DNA from: JAWXBA01 sp048499805
GTDB taxonomy: Bacteria > Gemmatimonadota > Gemmatimonadetes > Gemmatimonadales > GWC2-71-9
NCBI GenBank assembly: GCA_048499805.1
Contig: JASNZF010000002.1
Span: 186,001-250,000, forward strand
DNA: 64,000 nt
Direction of reading: 5' to 3'
The notes under the pieces are model-generated. The model saw only the letters and a list, made by a program, of their open reading frames with translations, was not told where the DNA came from and made no database searches. Position 1 is the first letter of the stretch, and each line of letters begins with the position of its first letter. Made by a program: the position numbers and the translations under genes. This document shows, piece after piece, positions 61,432 through 64,000 of the stretch.

Positions 61432-62711
61432 AACGGCGCGACCTGCTCGCGGCCGGAATCGCGGCCGCGGCGGTGCGCACCACGCCCGGGTGGGCCCGCG
61501 CGCGCCGGGCAGGGGGCTTGCTGGTCCCGATGGACCACACCCAGTCCGACCACCTGAAGGCGTACGGGGTCACCTTCCGGGTCCTGCAGCGAGGCCAGCA
61601 GGCCGAGTGGCTGCTGAACTATCGGGGCGGGGGATTCCTGCTGCCGTCCGACCCTGCCACCGTGCGCGACGCCCTGCTGGCCGGGGTTCGGACCGAGACG
61701 GTGGATGCCGGAGCCGAGGCCGAGTTGCGCGGGACGATCGCGGCCCAGAACATGGATGCCGTCCCCCTGGAGAAGGCCCCCCGGGTGGCGGTCTACGCCC
61801 CACCCAATGCCGCGCCGTGGGACGATGCGGTGACGATGGTGATGCAGTATGCGGGGATCGCGTTCGACCGGGTGTACGACCTCGAGGTGCTCAGTGATGG
61901 CCTGGCAGGCTATGACTGGTTGCACCTGCACCACGAGGATTTCACCGGGCAGTACTCGAAGTTCTTCCTGAACTACAGCGGCGCCCCGTGGCTGGTGGAG
62001 ATGGTGGACCGGAACCAACGCCTGGCGCGGCAGCTCGGCTTCGCCCATGTCCCGGCGCTGAAGCAGGCGGTCGCGGACCGGCTGCTTCGCTTCGTCGAGC
62101 AGGGCGGGTTCCTGTTCGCCATGTGCACCGCGACCGAGACGCTGGACCTGGCGTTGGCCAGCGTGGAGACGGACATCGCCGCCAACTACGCCGACGGTTC
62201 CCCGATGGACCGCGACGCCGGGAGCCGGATGCGGTGGGACCGGGCCCTGGCGTTCCAGGGCGCGCGACTCGAGATGAGCCCAGCCGTGCCAGTGTTCAGT
62301 GACATCGACGGGCACCAGGTCAATGCACTGGACCGGCGCCAGCAGCTGGGCAGCTTCACCCTGTTCAACTTCAGCGCCAAGATCGATCCGGTGCCCACGA
62401 TGCTGGTCCAGAACCACCGCCAGGTGATTCCCGACTTCTACGGGTTGACGACCTCATTTCACCGCCAGACCCTCAAGCCAGGGGTGACGATCCTGGCCGA
62501 TGAGCCGGGCTCGCCGTGGGCCAAGTACATCCGGGGTGACCGGGGGCAGGGCACCTGGGCCTTCTACGGTGGCCACGATCCCGAGGACCCCCAGCACGCC
62601 ATCGGCGACGCCCCGACCGATCTTTCGACCCATCCCCATTCCCCCGGGTACCGGCTGATCCTCAACAACGTCCTCTTCCCGGCCGCGAAGAAGAAGGAAC
62701 TGAAGACGTGA
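61428..62711 (+). CDS. Secreted 'asparagine synthetase B'-like protein (no AsnB motifs)
   Basis: A 427-residue exported protein (twin-Arg-like 'MKRRDLLAAGIAAAAVRT'). Proteins of this kind in Bacteroidetes and relatives are often labelled asparagine synthetase B; they share 'VPMDHTQSDHLKAYG', 'WLLNYRGG', 'YDWLHLHHEDFTGQY', 'GGFLFAMCTATET', 'FYGGHDPEDPQH' and the end 'YRLILNNVLFPAAKKK'. No class-II glutaminase Cys2 or ATP loop SGGxDS exists, so the enzyme name is unsupported. His/Asp/Glu-rich motifs suggest a metal- or ligand-binding periplasmic enzyme. Overlaps TPR and helicase genes by 4 bp. Confidence 0.85.
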   Translation: MKRRDLLAAGIAAAAVRTTPGWARARRAGGLLVPMDHTQSDHLKAYGVTFRVLQRGQQAEWLLNYRGGGFLLPSDPATVRDALLAGVRTETVDAGAEAELRGTIAAQNMDAVPLEKAPRVAVYAPPNAAPWDDAVTMVMQYAGIAFDRVYDLEVLSDGLAGYDWLHLHHEDFTGQYSKFFLNYSGAPWLVEMVDRNQRLARQLGFAHVPALKQAVADRLLRFVEQGGFLFAMCTATETLDLALASVETDIAANYADGSPMDRDAGSRMRWDRALAFQGARLEMSPAVPVFSDIDGHQVNALDRRQQLGSFTLFNFSAKIDPVPTMLVQNHRQVIPDFYGLTTSFHRQTLKPGVTILADEPGSPWAKYIRGDRGQGTWAFYGGHDPEDPQHAIGDAPTDLSTHPHSPGYRLILNNVLFPAAKKKELKT

Positions 62712-64000
62712 GCCGGGTGCTGCCGGCGGTTCAGGACGCGCTGGCGCGGGAGATCGCCGCCGCGCGGGGCCGGGAGGTCTGCTTCGTCGCGACGGTGGAT
62801 GGCGAGGGGCGGCTCACCGCCGTGCGCGTCACCGCCCGGGGGACCCCGGACATGGTGCTGGCGCTGCCGGGCTTCGCTGCGCGCGGGGAGATGCTGGTAC
62901 ACAATCACCCCGGCGGAAACCTCGAGCCGTCGGTAGCGGACCTCCAGGTGGCGGCCCGGCTCCACGATGGGGGGGTCGGCTTCGCGATCATCAACAACGA
63001 CGCCAGCGAGCTCTATGTCGTGGTGGAAGTGCCGCGCGCCACCCCGGAGGTGCGGCTCGACCCCTTCGAGGTGATCGCCACCCTGGGCGAGGGTGGCCCG
63101 GTGGCGCGGGAGCTCGGGGTGTACGAGGACCGCCCCAGCCAGCGCGACATGGCGGCGTACATCACCGATGCCTACAACGATGGCGGGATCGTGCTGATGG
63201 AGGCGGGGACGGGGGTGGGCAAGTCGTTTGCGTACCTCGTCCCGCTGCTGCATTGGGCCCGGGTCAACCGGGAACGGACAGTCGTCAGCACCAACACGAT
63301 CAACCTGCAGGAACAGCTGGTGGTCAAGGACCTGCCGCTGCTGCGGCGGGCGCTGGCCACCGACGACTACACCCCGACCTTCGCGCTGCTCAAGGGGTGG
63401 CGCAACTACCTCTGCCTCAGCCGCCTCCAGCTGGCCGGGGCAGGGCAGCAATCACTGCTGGAGCCGGAGCGCCAGGAGGAGGTCGTCTCGATCGCCGAAT
63501 GGGCCACCCACACCCGGGACGGGACGCTGGGCGACCTTCCCTTTACGCCAAGCCATGAAGTGTGGGACGAGGTGGCGGCGGAGCCCGACCTCTGCACCCG
63601 GCTGAAGTGTCCCCACTTCGACGCCTGCTTCCTCTTCAAGGCCCGCCGGCGCGCGGCCGAGGCCGACGTCGTGGTGGTCAATCATCACCTCCTGGCCGCG
63701 GACCTCTCGGTGCGGCAGGCCTCGGAGAACTGGCAGGACGCGGCGGTGCTGCCGCCGTACCAGCGCCTGATCCTGGACGAGGCCCACCACCTCGAGGATG
63801 TCGCGGCGCACCACCTGGGCGTCCAGGTGGCCAGCCGGGGGTTGCGGCGACTCCTCGGGCGGTTCGAGCGGAACGGGCGGGGCCTGCTACCCGCCCTGGC
63901 CACCGAACTCTCCTCCAGCAAGGACCTGCTCAGCCAGGCCAGCCTGGACCTCCTCCGCCAGCGGCTCATGCCGGCGGTTGCCGATGCCCGTCGCGCCAGC
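62708..64000 (+). CDS. dinG: DinG-family helicase with N-terminal JAMM domain (cut by window end)
   Basis: 431 residues visible, no stop before the window ends. Residues 1-130 form a RadC/JAB-like domain with 'VHNHPGGNLEPSVADL' (His65, His67, Ser75, Asp78) and a possible catalytic Glu23. From about 140 the XPD/DinG helicase begins: Walker A 'EAGTGVGKSFAY', 'STNTINLQEQLV', Fe-S-type Cys near 'CTRLKCPHFDAC', and the DEAH box 'LILDEAHHLEDV'. DinG unwinds R-loops and forks. GTG 62708 overlaps the previous stop. Confidence 0.9.
   Translation, partial: MSRVLPAVQDALAREIAAARGREVCFVATVDGEGRLTAVRVTARGTPDMVLALPGFAARGEMLVHNHPGGNLEPSVADLQVAARLHDGGVGFAIINNDASELYVVVEVPRATPEVRLDPFEVIATLGEGGPVARELGVYEDRPSQRDMAAYITDAYNDGGIVLMEAGTGVGKSFAYLVPLLHWARVNRERTVVSTNTINLQEQLVVKDLPLLRRALATDDYTPTFALLKGWRNYLCLSRLQLAGAGQQSLLEPERQEEVVSIAEWATHTRDGTLGDLPFTPSHEVWDEVAAEPDLCTRLKCPHFDACFLFKARRRAAEADVVVVNHHLLAADLSVRQASENWQDAAVLPPYQRLILDEAHHLEDVAAHHLGVQVASRGLRRLLGRFERNGRGLLPALATELSSSKDLLSQASLDLLRQRLMPAVADARRAS

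Overview
The window is 64 kb of very GC-rich chromosomal DNA, densely packed with genes. It has no transposase, integrase, phage gene or CRISPR array. The best guess is a chromosome segment of a Gemmatimonadota bacterium or a close FCB-group relative. This is inference from gene content: the FCB-type 'asparagine synthetase B'-like secreted protein, adjacent DUF4159 and DUF4175 genes, many LolA/SPOR/lipoprotein envelope genes, and AT-rich promoter elements resembling the TAnnTTTG type of Bacteroidetes. No rRNA is present to prove it. Most genes are housekeeping and many are joined by 1-20 bp overlaps, typically ATGA or GTGA.

Layout. 0-7.5 kb: an SRPBCC membrane protein, TsaC/Sua5, a DUF2911 protein, ArfB, ThpR and a sigma54-type response regulator, closed by a terminator. 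7.5-16 kb: an S8 protease lipoprotein, aldehyde dehydrogenase, a principal-type sigma factor, YajQ, a SpoIID-like protein, a Gfo/Idh/MocA oxidoreductase and a DUF4105 membrane protein, ending in a heptanucleotide array plus hairpin. 16-24.5 kb: a CsgG-like lipid-export-type protein, MBL hydrolase, Crp/Fnr regulator, DUF2231 and a membrane-anchored LuxR-type regulator, cold-shock protein with a structured leader, a helix-hairpin-helix exported protein, and a double-PAS hybrid histidine kinase. 24.6-29.4 kb: a + strand operon rpmE-prfA-prmC-ylbF-tmk-S41 protease.

29.5-42.7 kb lies on the minus strand: LolA, SMC, a SPOR lipoprotein, a three-part metallopeptidase/propeller/barrel protein, RsfS, a FakA-FakB fusion, then the ribosomal operon rpsF-rpsR-DUF2232-rplI. 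42.7-53.6 kb, also minus: the widely conserved order pdxJ ... ispE-tRNA-Gln-prs-rplY-pth-(hppA)-ychF, with hppA and an opposite-strand lipoprotein gene inserted. ychF is flanked on both sides by palindromic short-repeat elements. 53.6-64 kb is a + strand chain: small lipoprotein, (minus-strand methylmalonyl-CoA epimerase), then trxA-rsmI-DUF4159-DUF4175-TPR-'AsnB-like'-JAMM/DinG helicase, six successive genes joined by 4-bp stop/start overlaps; the last is cut by the window end.

The most unusual material is (i) a composite repeat made of AGAGGTA heptads starting at a stop codon plus a GGGCGGCCCGRCATC hairpin, present twice; (ii) a similar CCCCGCTG palindromic array beside ychF; (iii) recurrent TATATT promoter elements, one giving a probable leaderless mRNA; (iv) fused proteins (FakA-FakB, JAMM-DinG, metallopeptidase-propeller-barrel); and (v) candidate RNA leaders upstream of rpmE, rpsF and cspA.
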